Positions 40,883 through 48,932 of a stretch of 64,000 bases of DNA are shown here, piece after piece. The stretch's first letter is position 1, and the number at the start of each line of letters is the position of its first letter. Below the pieces are notes generated by a model that was given only the letters and a program-made list of their open reading frames with translations, was not told where the DNA came from and did no database searches. Both the position numbers and the translations under genes were made by a program. The DNA is from Azospirillum sp. 412522 (GTDB lineage: Bacteria > Pseudomonadota > Alphaproteobacteria > Azospirillales > Azospirillaceae), in the NCBI RefSeq assembly GCF_019805165.1, contig NZ_RWIJ01000025.1, forward strand, positions 33,609 to 97,608, read 5' to 3'.

Positions 40883-40906
40883 GTCCATGGGTACGCGCCC
40901 ATGGAC
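40883..40906 (-). other. stem-loop between two small genes
   Basis: GTCCATGGG-TACGCG-CCCATGGAC, perfect 9-bp arms with a 6-base loop, lies 20 bases before the start of the 40862 gene and about 94 bases after the 41194 gene. It could end the upstream transcript or act as an operator or 5' leader structure. No T-run is seen. Confidence 0.5.
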
Positions 40907-40999
40907 CTTATGATTGCCCTATATAACAATCATGGATGCGGATGGAATTGGGCTGCTCAAAAGAGGTGGGTCCCTTTCGGAGGAGAGGCGACGGCACCG

Positions 41000-41194
41000 T
41001 CAGATCTGGCGCGGTTCGCACTTCCAACGGCGGACGGTATATTTCGGGTGCTGTTCGGCCCATTCGGCAGCCCGGAACAGACCGGTGCGCGAGCAGGCCA
41101 TCACATTGACGAACGGCTCCTGGAACTGCGGGCGTTCGACGGTGCAACGGTCGGGACTGGAAACGAGGCAGACCACGAAGAGCAACTCGATCAT
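41000..41194 (-). CDS. small cysteine-rich protein (64 residues)
   Basis: Starts MIELLFVVCLVSSPDRC and ends with TVRRWKCEPRQI. Four cysteines (9, 17, 34, 59) and the pattern EWAEQHPKYTVRRW match a family of very short alphaproteobacterial proteins I have seen without an assigned role; that recollection is not checked. The hydrophobic start may be a weak signal or membrane anchor. The ATG at 41194 follows GGAG with good spacing; an ATG six codons upstream lacks a site. The 193 bases upstream are AT-richer and probably hold its promoter. Confidence 0.65.
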   Translation of the reverse strand: MIELLFVVCLVSSPDRCTVERPQFQEPFVNVMACSRTGLFRAAEWAEQHPKYTVRRWKCEPRQI

Positions 41195-41387
41195 GACAAC
41201 TCCAGCCGTCATGGAGGAAGGGAGCGACCTCGGTTCGGCGCCTCGATCCGGCGGCGGCCATCCAGGTTCATGCGCGGGTTATGTTGCACTGCACACAAAT
41301 CCAGTGCCGGAGTCAAGCATGGTTTATGGAAAACCAATTTTACGTTAACAGTGGAACCCTGCCGGTCGTTTCGATATGGTTCCTTCC

Positions 41388-41894
41388 TCATCCCTGCATG
41401 GCTTTCGCCAGGAACCGGTCGATCAGCCGGGCGACGGTCCCGCTGTCGAGCTCGTCCAGCCGGCAGGTCAGCACGTCGGTGGTCTTCACCGGCGTCAGGA
41501 AATTCTCCGACACCGAGGTCGTGCCGTCCTCTCCGATATGGATGGTCATGTAGGCATGCGGCGCATCCTCCGCGGTGTCGATCGAGGTGAAGTGGACAAG
41601 GGCGCGCGGCATTTCGTGGACGAGGTCTATGTCCTCCTGGAACCATACGGTGCCGACATCGCGGACGATCGGCTGCCGGGAATCGACGATGGGCCGGATG
41701 ATGCGGTCGTGCAGATCGCGGATGTCCTGAAGCACCTCCACCTTGCGGCCATCGCGGGAGCCTTCGCCGAAATGCTCCTTCGTGCTGAGCCGTGCGGTGT
41801 CCAGCGTCCGGCGGGTGCGGACCACGGCATCGACCAGCCGGCTGGTGGCGTCCGAATGCATCGCGTCTGGCCCCCCTGGAATTCGGTTGCTCAT
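41388..41894 (-). CDS. cytoplasmic protein of unknown function, last gene of the oxidase operon
   Basis: 168 residues without signal peptide or membrane span. Visible features are a helical N-terminus (DATSRLVDAVVRTRRTLDTA), then RDLHDRIIRPIVDSRQPIVR and a beta-rich segment (TVWFQEDIDLVHEMPRALVH, AYMTIHIGEDGTTSV). I recognise no family. The ATG overlaps the stop of the subunit IV-like gene (ATGA), so it is translated with the ACIII-oxidase operon and may act in its assembly or regulation; that is inference. Confidence 0.65.
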   Translation of the reverse strand: MSNRIPGGPDAMHSDATSRLVDAVVRTRRTLDTARLSTKEHFGEGSRDGRKVEVLQDIRDLHDRIIRPIVDSRQPIVRDVGTVWFQEDIDLVHEMPRALVHFTSIDTAEDAPHAYMTIHIGEDGTTSVSENFLTPVKTTDVLTCRLDELDSGTVARLIDRFLAKAMQG

Positions 41895-42223
41895 CGGTCA
41901 CCCGATCGATGTTCGCGGCCGGTCGGTGCCGACAGGTCGCCCACCGGATCCACCTTGCGGGTCAGGTAGTCGGTCGCCGACAGGGCGAACAGGACCGCCA
42001 GCCAGAACAGCCCGGCCGCCGCGGCGGCGCGGGTCAGCGCCGGGGCGCGGAACAGCTTCATGAACAGCGCCAGCACCAGAAGCGCCTTCGCCACCGAGAT
42101 GCCCAGCGCCAGCACGATGTTCAGCGGACCCGGCATCGGCACATAGGCCAACCCCAGCGTCGCCGCCAGCAGCGCCACCAGAGCCGCCCAGGTGAACAGG
42201 TAGCTGCGGGGAATTCCCGTCAT
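41891..42223 (-). CDS. ctaF: cytochrome c oxidase subunit IV-like protein
   Basis: 110 residues with three membrane spans (about 8-28, 35-57, 68-88). The second span carries LGISVAKALLVLALFMKLFR, typical of the CtaF/COX4-prokaryotic family that stabilises caa3 oxidases. The stop of ctaE overlaps its ATG, and its own stop overlaps the next gene. The C-terminal 20 residues are hydrophilic and cytoplasmic. Confidence 0.82.
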   Translation of the reverse strand: MTGIPRSYLFTWAALVALLAATLGLAYVPMPGPLNIVLALGISVAKALLVLALFMKLFRAPALTRAAAAAGLFWLAVLFALSATDYLTRKVDPVGDLSAPTGREHRSGDR

Positions 42224-42876
42224 GGCCCGCTCCGTCCGACGAGATAAATCAGCGGGTAGAGGAAGATCCAGACGACGTCGACGAAGTGCCAGTACAGCCC
42301 GGTCACCTCGACCGGCGTGTAATGGCGGGCCGAGAAGGCGCCGTGCCGTGCCCGCAGCGCCAGCCACGCGATCAGCCCGATGCCGATGGTGACATGGATG
42401 CCGTGGATGCCGGTCAGCAGGAAATAGAGGAAATAGAACAGCTCGATCGTCCGGGCATGCGGGCTGTCTTCATGAAAATTCAGCCCCGGCACCAGATGCT
42501 CGGTCCATTCCCCATGATATTCGTAACCCTTCAGGCCAAGGAACAGCAGCCCCAGCAAGGCCGTGACCGCCAATAGCCGGGTCAACGCCTTCCGCCGGCC
42601 CTGCTCCGCCGCATGGACGGCCAAGGCCATGGTGAGGCTGCTGGTCAGCAGCACCAGCGTGTTGACGGATCCGATGACCACCTTGGTGTGGCGTCCGGCC
42701 TCCGCCACGCCCTCGGGATGGCTGGCCCGCAGCCAGGTATAGGCCAGCAGAAGCCCGCCGAAGAACAGGATTTCCGTCGCCAGGAACACCCACATGCCGA
42801 AGGCGGCGGCCTCCGCCTGCTGGCCGGCCGTGGCGTATTGCGGTTCGGGCCGCGGGAGGGGGCCTGCCTCAGACAT
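42220..42876 (-). CDS. ctaE: cytochrome c oxidase subunit III
   Basis: 218 residues from the ATG at 42876, with about five membrane spans as in short caa3-type subunit III. FGMWVFLATEILFFGGLLLA near residues 25-44, KGYEYHGEWTEHLVP near 115-129, and TGIHGIHVTIGIGLIAWLAL near 155 are the conserved regions. The final helix carries GLYWHFVDVVWIFLYPLIYL. Upstream parts of the frame overlap ctaD and are non-homologous. It overlaps ctaD by 8 bases and ctaF by 4. Confidence 0.94.
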   Translation of the reverse strand: MSEAGPLPRPEPQYATAGQQAEAAAFGMWVFLATEILFFGGLLLAYTWLRASHPEGVAEAGRHTKVVIGSVNTLVLLTSSLTMALAVHAAEQGRRKALTRLLAVTALLGLLFLGLKGYEYHGEWTEHLVPGLNFHEDSPHARTIELFYFLYFLLTGIHGIHVTIGIGLIAWLALRARHGAFSARHYTPVEVTGLYWHFVDVVWIFLYPLIYLVGRSGP

Positions 42877-44512
42877 CCTGCGGCTCCGGTTCCGGCCGGT
42901 ACTGGTAGGGCGGGCGGGTGACGGTCGGCGTCCGGTCGAAATTGTGGGTGGGCGGCGGAGAAGAGGTCTGCCATTCCAGCCCGGTCGCCGCCCAGGGGTT
43001 GGATCCTGCCCGCTTGCCGCGGAACAGCGACCAGCCGAGATAGAAGAAGGGCAGGGCATAGCCGGCGGCCAGCACCGACGCGCCGGCCGACGAGAGGATG
43101 TTCCAGGCCTGGAATTCCGGCGGGTAGGAATAGTAGCGCCGCTCCATCCCGAGATAGCCGAGGATGAATTGCGGGAAGAAGGTCAGGTTGAAGCCGAAGA
43201 AGATCAGAAGGGCGGCGATGCGCGCCCACCATTCGGGATAGAGCCGTCCCGTCACCTTGGGCCACCAGTAATGCAGCCCGCCGAAATAGGCGCTGACCAT
43301 GCCGCCGACCATGATGTAGTGGAAATGCGCCACGACGAAATAGGTGTCGGTGACATGGACGTCGAAGGCGAGGTTGGCGACGAAAAGCCCGGTCAGCCCG
43401 CCGATGGTGAACAGCCCGATGAACCCCAGGGCGTAGAGCATCGGCGCGTCGAAGCTGATCCAGCCCTTGTGCAGCGTGGCGGTCCAGTTGAAGACCTTGA
43501 TCGCCGACGGCACCGCGATGACGTAGCTGAGCAGCGAGAAGACCAGCCCGGCATAGAGCGAGATGCCGGCGACGAACATGTGGTGCGCCCAGACGAAGAA
43601 GCCGATGATCGAGATGGCGATGCTCGACCACACGACGAACCTGTAGCCGAACAGCGGCTTGCGGGCGAAGCAGGGCACGATCTCGCTGATCACGCCGAAG
43701 CCCGGCAGGATCATGATGTAGACCGCCGGGTGGGAGTAGAACCAGAACAGGTGCTGGAACAGCAGCGGGTCGCCGCCCAGCGCCGGGTCGAAGATGCCCA
43801 CCTTCAGCAGCCGCTCCGCCGCCACCAGGATCAGCGTGATCGCCAGCACAGGCGTCGCCAGCACCATGATGACGGAGGTGGCGTAGTTCGACCAGACGAA
43901 CACCGGCAGCCGGTACCAGGTCATCCCCGGCGCCCGCATCCTGTGGGTGGTGACGATGAAGTTCAGCCCGGTGAGGATCGAGGAGAAGCCGACGGCGAGC
44001 ACGGCGGCCAGCGCCAGCACCACATAGCCGTTGGAATAGAGGGAGGAGAAGGGCGTGTAGAAGGTCCAGCCGGTGTCGACCCCGCCGATCAGGATGGCGA
44101 ACAGCGCCAGCAGCCCGGCGCCGACATACAGGTACCAGCTGAGCAGGTTCAGGCGGGGAAAGGCCAGATCCTTGGCGCCGATCATCAACGGGATCAGGAA
44201 ATTGCCCATGGTGTTGGGGATCGACGGGATCAGGAAGAACCAGACCATGATCACGCCGTGCAGCGTGAACAGGCGGTTGTAGATGTCCGGCGTGAAGATG
44301 CCGGGCGGCGTCACCAGGTTGAGCCGGATCAGCGTCGCCGCCGCCCCGCCGACGAAGAAGAAGAAGGTGATCGACAGGGTGTAGAGGATGGCGATCCGCT
44401 TGTGGTCCCTGGTCAGCAGCCAGGAGCGCAGCGTGACGCCCCCCTCGGTCAGGTAGTTCCGGGTGGCGACGACGGGTTCGTCCGGCTTGCCGGTCACGGT
44501 CGCGGTGGTCAT
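42869..44512 (-). CDS. ctaD: cytochrome c oxidase subunit I, A2-type heme-copper oxidase
   Basis: Catalytic 12-helix subunit binding heme a, heme a3 and CuB. The 547-residue protein has LHGVIMVWFFLIPSIPNTMG, WFYSHPAVYIMILPGFG, FVWAHHMFVAG, and VAHFHYIMVGG. At the CuB site Tyr259-Ser260-His261-Pro262-Ala263-Val264-Tyr265 replaces the GHPEVY of A1 enzymes. The helix VI glutamate is therefore absent and the Y-S pair marks an A2-type proton channel, as in Rhodothermus caa3. The start is the ATG at 44512, coupled to ctaC (ATGA); longer frames run over ctaC. Confidence 0.95.
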   Translation of the reverse strand: MTTATVTGKPDEPVVATRNYLTEGGVTLRSWLLTRDHKRIAILYTLSITFFFFVGGAAATLIRLNLVTPPGIFTPDIYNRLFTLHGVIMVWFFLIPSIPNTMGNFLIPLMIGAKDLAFPRLNLLSWYLYVGAGLLALFAILIGGVDTGWTFYTPFSSLYSNGYVVLALAAVLAVGFSSILTGLNFIVTTHRMRAPGMTWYRLPVFVWSNYATSVIMVLATPVLAITLILVAAERLLKVGIFDPALGGDPLLFQHLFWFYSHPAVYIMILPGFGVISEIVPCFARKPLFGYRFVVWSSIAISIIGFFVWAHHMFVAGISLYAGLVFSLLSYVIAVPSAIKVFNWTATLHKGWISFDAPMLYALGFIGLFTIGGLTGLFVANLAFDVHVTDTYFVVAHFHYIMVGGMVSAYFGGLHYWWPKVTGRLYPEWWARIAALLIFFGFNLTFFPQFILGYLGMERRYYSYPPEFQAWNILSSAGASVLAAGYALPFFYLGWSLFRGKRAGSNPWAATGLEWQTSSPPPTHNFDRTPTVTRPPYQYRPEPEPQDV

Positions 44513-45483
44513 TGGGCGGGCCTTTCCACGCTGCCGGCTTGGGTGGTGTCGGCCGTCCTGCCGGCCAGCGATTTGATGTAGGCGACCAGCTTCAGCAGAT
44601 CGTCCTCGCCGATCTGCCCGACGAAGGACGGCATGATCGGCGGGTAGCCGGCGGCGATCTCCGCTTTCGGCATCAGGATGGAATCGCGGATGTAGCGGTC
44701 GTCGGCGATGACGGTGCGGCCATCCTCCAGCGGCACCGGGCGGCCGAACAGCCCCTCCAGCCGGGGGGCGTGGACGGTCCCGGCGTCGCCATGGCAGCCG
44801 CTGCAGCCGTAGCTGCGGAACAGCGCCTCCCCCTCCTGCGCGAGGCTGGGACCCTGGTCCTGGCTGTCCAGCCAGCGCTGGAAGTCGGACGGCTCCATCA
44901 CCACGACGCTGCCACCCATCCGGGCATGCCAGGTGCCGCAGAACTCGGCGCAGAACAGGCGGTAGTCGCCGACCTCCGTCGGGGTGAACCACAGCGTCTC
45001 GTAGCGGCCGGGGAGGGCGTCCTGGCGGATGCGGAAGGCGGGGATGGCGAAATCATGGATGACGTCCTCGGAGGTCAGCACCAGCCGCACCGGCCGGCCG
45101 ACCGGGACATGCAGCGTGTCGATCTCGCGCTGGCCGCCGGGATGTTCGATCTTCCACATCCATTGCTTGCCGACGACATAGATGTCGGTGGCGTCCTTGG
45201 GCGGGCTGTGGATGTCGACATAGAGGCCGGCCCCCCAGAAATAGAGGCCGAGGAAGGCGATGAAGGTTGCGGTGGTCCAGGCCACCTCGACCCTCCAGGT
45301 GCGGCCCAGCCGGTTGCCGCGCTCCACCTTGCTGTTCTTCCGGTAGCGGACGCAGAACAGGATCATCAGGCCGAAGACCAGCAGCAGGATGAAGGCGCTG
45401 GTGCCGAGCAGGGCGGCGAACAGCCAATCCATGTCGGCGGCGTGGGCGGATGCGGTGGGGGGGAGGAGTTGCAGGCTTCCCAT
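44509..45483 (-). CDS. ctaC: cytochrome c oxidase subunit II with C-terminal heme c (caa3)
   Basis: 324 residues. Two membrane spans (about 20-43 and 68-90) precede a cupredoxin domain. The CuA ligands are in CAEFCGTWHARM near residue 179, with the upstream histidine in EDVIHDFAIPAFRI. A C-terminal cytochrome c domain has CSGCH near 228 and a candidate Met ligand in PPIMPSF. The fused cytochrome lets the oxidase take electrons directly from ACIII or a small cytochrome. Start is 45483, or Met18; a gap of 4 bases follows the SCO stop. Confidence 0.95.
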   Translation of the reverse strand: MGSLQLLPPTASAHAADMDWLFAALLGTSAFILLLVFGLMILFCVRYRKNSKVERGNRLGRTWRVEVAWTTATFIAFLGLYFWGAGLYVDIHSPPKDATDIYVVGKQWMWKIEHPGGQREIDTLHVPVGRPVRLVLTSEDVIHDFAIPAFRIRQDALPGRYETLWFTPTEVGDYRLFCAEFCGTWHARMGGSVVVMEPSDFQRWLDSQDQGPSLAQEGEALFRSYGCSGCHGDAGTVHAPRLEGLFGRPVPLEDGRTVIADDRYIRDSILMPKAEIAAGYPPIMPSFVGQIGEDDLLKLVAYIKSLAGRTADTTQAGSVERPAQ

Positions 45484-45487
45484 GGCC

Positions 45488-46297
45488 TCACCCCTTTCCC
45501 GGTCGGCGGGTGGCGCGCCACAGCAGCAGCCCGACCGCCAGGATCGAAACGGCGCCGGTCGCCTGCATCAGGCGGCCGACCTCGGCGTTGTATCTGCCCT
45601 GTGCCGGGTCATAGCCGTAGCAGAGGAGCAGCAGGTGGTCGGGGACCGAGCCGACCGCCCCCCGGGAGGCGTCGACCAGTCCGAGCCGGAGGTCGGTGGG
45701 GTCGTAGCCGATCCCCAGGATGTAGCGCGAGACCGTCCCGCCCGGAGACACCAGCACCACGCCCGCCGGATGGGCGTATTGTCCCGTCGCCTCGTCGAGG
45801 CGGTAGGGGAAACCGGCGGCGGCGGCGAGGCGGCGGACCTCTCGCCCCCGATCGGACGGATCGCCGACCAGGGGGTGAATGGCACCGGCCAGTGCCGGGT
45901 TCCGGTCGAAATGCCGGGCCTTCAGCGCCGCGGCGTCGGCCGGACCGTCTTCCGGATCGATGCTGACCGCCATCACCGCATAGTCCTTGCCGGGTATCAG
46001 CGGCACCTGGGCCAAGGCCGCCGCCAGATCGCCCAGCACCACGCCGCACAGCGTCGTGCAGCGGAAATAGTCGAAGACCAGGACCAGCGGCTTGCCCGTG
46101 TCGAACAGCGAGGCGGTGGTGACGGCATGGCCGGCCTCGTCGCGCAGCCTGACGTCGCGCGGCAATTGCGTGCCCGGATGCTGGTCGAAGGCGAAGTCCT
46201 TGAAGCTTCCGGGCAGCAGGGCCGTCGGCGCCGCCTGTGCGGGGGCTGGCAGGCCGAGCAGGCAGCCGAGCAGGGTGGCGATGGCGAGCCGTCTCAT
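45488..46297 (-). CDS. SCO1/SenC-type copper chaperone
   Basis: 269 residues. A signal peptide (about 1-22), then a thioredoxin-like domain with the copper-binding FRCTTLCGVV near residue 78 and the distal histidine in GQYAHPAGVVLVSPGG near 171. A C-terminal membrane anchor (about 245-262) is followed by a basic tail. It would load CuA of CtaC, encoded directly downstream. Its ATG overlaps the stop of the preceding membrane-protein gene. Confidence 0.92.
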   Translation of the reverse strand: MRRLAIATLLGCLLGLPAPAQAAPTALLPGSFKDFAFDQHPGTQLPRDVRLRDEAGHAVTTASLFDTGKPLVLVFDYFRCTTLCGVVLGDLAAALAQVPLIPGKDYAVMAVSIDPEDGPADAAALKARHFDRNPALAGAIHPLVGDPSDRGREVRRLAAAAGFPYRLDEATGQYAHPAGVVLVSPGGTVSRYILGIGYDPTDLRLGLVDASRGAVGSVPDHLLLLCYGYDPAQGRYNAEVGRLMQATGAVSILAVGLLLWRATRRPGKG

Positions 46298-46767
46298 CGC
46301 CGTCCCTCCTGCCTTGCATCCGCCGGCCAGTCGGGAATGCCGTGCGCGGCGACACGGCGCATCGCCTCGTCGATCGGGATATGGGCGATGCCGTGCTCGC
46401 GGTCGGCCCAGCCATAGCCGGCCAGCCGGCTCATCGACTCCGCCTTGTAGCGCTGCCAGTCGGCGACGGGATCCGTCTGCAGGCGCGGCTCCGGCATCGG
46501 CGCCGTCGGCGCGCGGTTCTCGTCCTTAGCGGCCTGGGGGAAGATCAGCAGCAGGGAGACCACGACCATACCGATCAGGCCGGCCGCCAGCCCGCCCAGC
46601 AGCGGGAACAGCCAGGGCGGGGTGTCCCGTGTCTCGAAGCGCGTGCCGGGGTTGCGGCCTTCCGGATCCGGCGTCGGCCGGCCGCGGCCCCGTCTCAGCC
46701 AGCCGAACAGCAGTGCCGCCGCGGCGCCGGCGATGCCTGACCGTTCGAGTCCGGTAGCCTTATCCAT
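46294..46767 (-). CDS. membrane protein of the ACIII/oxidase operon, likely assembly-related
   Basis: 157 residues from the ATG at 46767, with a single strong membrane span (about 53-76, PLLGGLAAGLIGMVVVSLLL). The C-terminal periplasmic part carries LAGYGWADREHGIAHIPIDE and AMRRVAAHGIPDW, a conserved tail seen in small proteins encoded between ACIII and SCO genes. The N-terminal half is Arg/Gly/Pro-rich and low in conservation. A start at 46815 is possible but would overlap actF by 56 bases. The precise role is unknown. Confidence 0.75.
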   Translation of the reverse strand: MDKATGLERSGIAGAAAALLFGWLRRGRGRPTPDPEGRNPGTRFETRDTPPWLFPLLGGLAAGLIGMVVVSLLLIFPQAAKDENRAPTAPMPEPRLQTDPVADWQRYKAESMSRLAGYGWADREHGIAHIPIDEAMRRVAAHGIPDWPADARQEGRR

Positions 46768-47851
46768 GGCGGACCCCCGATGCCGGAAGGCCGGCGGCTC
46801 GGGTGACGTGCTCATTCCGGCTGGAGGGTAGCCGGCCGGCGTCCAGGCGCCACAGGACCACCGCCATGCAGGCTCCGCCCATCGCCAGCGTGGCGGCGGG
46901 GGCGAACCAAGTGAAGCCGCCGTCCAGTCCCGGCAGGATCAGCCACCAGCATTCCACCAGATGCGCCGCCAGCAGCAGCAGGCTGACGGCGGCCAGCCCG
47001 GCCCGGCTGCGCTTCACCGGCCACCAGATCAGCGCGGCGAAGGGAAGCGCCCCCTGCGCCAGCGCGCCCAGCGCCGCGACCCAGCCCCAGCCGCCGGACA
47101 GGCGGGCGACGTACCAGGTGATCTCGTGCGGCAGGTTCTCCTGCCAGACGATCAGGAACTGCATGAAGGACAGGTAGAACCACAGCAGGACTGCGGCGGT
47201 CAGCAGGCTGCCCAGGTCGCGCCGCTGACCGGCGTCCGTCCGTCTGCCCAGCACGGCCCCCAGCGTCGCCAGGGCCAGGGCGCCGAGAAGCTGGCCGCCG
47301 ACGATCATCATCCCGTAGATGCTGGATCCCCAGTCCGGCTCGATCGACATGAACCAGTCGAAGGAGGCGAAGGTGACGGTCAGACCCAGCAGGATCAGCC
47401 CCGGCGCCGCCAGCGGGTTGCGGCCCCGGCCCCATCCCCGCAGCGCCGCCAGGGCCAGCCCCAGCCAGACCAGGACATAGACCGCCGCCCGCCCGTAGAA
47501 GAAAGGGGCGTTCAGGTAGAAGCGGTTCTTCAGATGCGCGGCCTCCGCCGCCCTTGCCCAGGGATACAACTCCGGCAGCAGGAGCAGCACCGGCACCAGC
47601 AGTAGGAGTACCAGCGGCAGCAGGGCGACCATCGCCCGGAGGGTCGGCACCGCGGCGACACCCCAGCGCCCGCCGGTCAGGTCATGGGCGAACAGCAGCA
47701 TCATGGCGCCCAGCGGCAGCCCGATCCAGAAGGCGAAGGACGCCAGCCAGCCGCGCAGCACCGCCTGCGGATCGGTCAGCGCGCCGACGGCGCAGACCGC
47801 ACCGCCGGCCAGCGCCGCCGCGACGGCGGCGAGAAGCGGGCGGCGGCTCAT
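46760..47851 (-). CDS. actF: alternative complex III subunit ActF
   Basis: Quinone-reactive-type membrane subunit of ACIII, an analogue of ActC. The 363-residue protein has about ten membrane spans. FASFDWFMSIEPDWGSSIYG near residue 178, SFMQFLIVWQENLPHEITWY near 246 and the histidine in AHLVECWWLILPG near 316 fit the family. The start at 47851 overlaps the actE stop (ATGA), and its stop lies inside the start of the next gene. Upstream in-frame extension overlaps actE and is rejected. Confidence 0.92.
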   Translation of the reverse strand: MSRRPLLAAVAAALAGGAVCAVGALTDPQAVLRGWLASFAFWIGLPLGAMMLLFAHDLTGGRWGVAAVPTLRAMVALLPLVLLLLVPVLLLLPELYPWARAAEAAHLKNRFYLNAPFFYGRAAVYVLVWLGLALAALRGWGRGRNPLAAPGLILLGLTVTFASFDWFMSIEPDWGSSIYGMMIVGGQLLGALALATLGAVLGRRTDAGQRRDLGSLLTAAVLLWFYLSFMQFLIVWQENLPHEITWYVARLSGGWGWVAALGALAQGALPFAALIWWPVKRSRAGLAAVSLLLLAAHLVECWWLILPGLDGGFTWFAPAATLAMGGACMAVVLWRLDAGRLPSSRNEHVTRAAGLPASGVRHG

Positions 47852-48384
47852 CGCAGCGTCCCCCGCACCGTCTCCGGCAACTCGGCCGCGGCGGTGTTCT
47901 GGCTGGCCTGCAAGGCCCGGATATAGGCGGCGATGGCCCAGCGGTCGTCGGGAGTGACGCGGTCGGCATAGGAGTACATCGCTCCCCAGCCGTTGGTGGC
48001 GACGTCGTAGAAATGGCGAGTCGGGGCGTTGCGCAACGCCTCGCCATGGAAGGAGGGCGGCCGCGGGAATCCGCGCTGGACGATCATGCCGTCGCCGTCG
48101 CCGAGATAGCCGTGGCAGGGGGTGCAGTAGATCTCGTAGCGCTCCTTGCCGCGGGCCAGCAGGGCGGGGGTCAGCGCCGGGGCCGGCTGCGGCCGGTCTT
48201 CGCGCGCGACGGTGTTCGGTGCCGGCTGCGGCGGCCAAGCCCAGCCGTCGGAAGCGGCGTTGGCGGGCGTCCAGGTCTTGTCGCGCGGCTGCTTCGCCAT
48301 GTTGTCGCAGGCGCCGAGCAGCGCCGCCGCACCTAATAGAAGGGCAAGAGGGCGCAGAAGGGCGAGAGGGAACAGGCGGCTCAT
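47848..48384 (-). CDS. actE: alternative complex III monoheme cytochrome c lipoprotein ActE
   Basis: 178 residues. The lipobox LLGAC with Cys26 makes it a periplasm-facing lipoprotein. The heme motif CTPCHGYLGDGDGM is near residue 88. PPSFHGEALRNAPTRHFYDV and GAMYSYADRVTPDDRWAIAA are family-specific. It would pass electrons from ActA to the oxidase or soluble cytochrome. Coupled by ATGA to actD and actF. Confidence 0.93.
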   Translation of the reverse strand: MSRLFPLALLRPLALLLGAAALLGACDNMAKQPRDKTWTPANAASDGWAWPPQPAPNTVAREDRPQPAPALTPALLARGKERYEIYCTPCHGYLGDGDGMIVQRGFPRPPSFHGEALRNAPTRHFYDVATNGWGAMYSYADRVTPDDRWAIAAYIRALQASQNTAAAELPETVRGTLR

Positions 48385-48932
48385 GCCGGCACCTCGTCGA
48401 TCCGCACGCCCTCGCCCTCGGGCAGCAGCCGGCGCAGCAGATCGTGGTCGTCGTGCCCCTCCCGCTCCGCGATCCAGATCAGGAACCGGTCCTGCGAGGC
48501 GTGTTCGAAGCCCGGCGCATCGAAGATCGGGTCGTAGAGGCGCGGCAGCCGGCAGACCCGGCAGAAGGCGAGAAAGCCGATCAGCAGGATGGTCAGCGCC
48601 GCCAGTTCGAAGGTGCTGGGGGCGAAGGCCGGCCAGCTGTTCAGCGGTCGGCCGCCGATATTGAGCGGATAGCCCAGCACCATTCCCCAATATTGCAGGA
48701 AGAAGCCGCCGACGACCCCCAGCATGCCCGCGGCCACGACGACCAGCGGAAGCGCCCGCGCCCGGCGTCCCAGCAGCTCGTCCACCCCCTCCACTGCATG
48801 GGGACCGTAGACCTCCAACTGTGAGAAGCCTTCCTGCCGCAGGCGCCGCAGGGCCTTCAGCATCGCGTCGGGGTCGTCGAAGGCGGCCAGCCGGCCGCGG
48901 AGGCTGTGGCCGGTGCCGGGACGCACGCTCAT
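48381..48932 (-). CDS. actD: alternative complex III subunit ActD
   Basis: 183 residues with two membrane spans (about 61-80 and 104-122). GRLAAFDDPDAMLKALRRLR near 13, SQLEVYGPHAVEGVDELLG near 38 and GYPLNIGGRPLNSWPAFAPS near 86 match ActD. The C-terminal domain (DPIFDAPGFEHASQDRFLIW) is cytoplasmic-type and acidic. The start at 48932 overlaps the actC stop. Confidence 0.93.
   Translation of the reverse strand: MSVRPGTGHSLRGRLAAFDDPDAMLKALRRLRQEGFSQLEVYGPHAVEGVDELLGRRARALPLVVVAAGMLGVVGGFFLQYWGMVLGYPLNIGGRPLNSWPAFAPSTFELAALTILLIGFLAFCRVCRLPRLYDPIFDAPGFEHASQDRFLIWIAEREGHDDHDLLRRLLPEGEGVRIDEVPA

Noticed and set aside
41320..41336. TGGTTT/AAACCA hairpin downstream of the oxidase operon as a terminator
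   Set aside because: Arms are only 6 bp and AT-rich, and no T-run follows in the direction of transcription.
42794..44581. A 595-codon plus-strand frame opposite ctaD
   Set aside because: The translation is a repetitive charged sequence complementary to membrane-helix codons.
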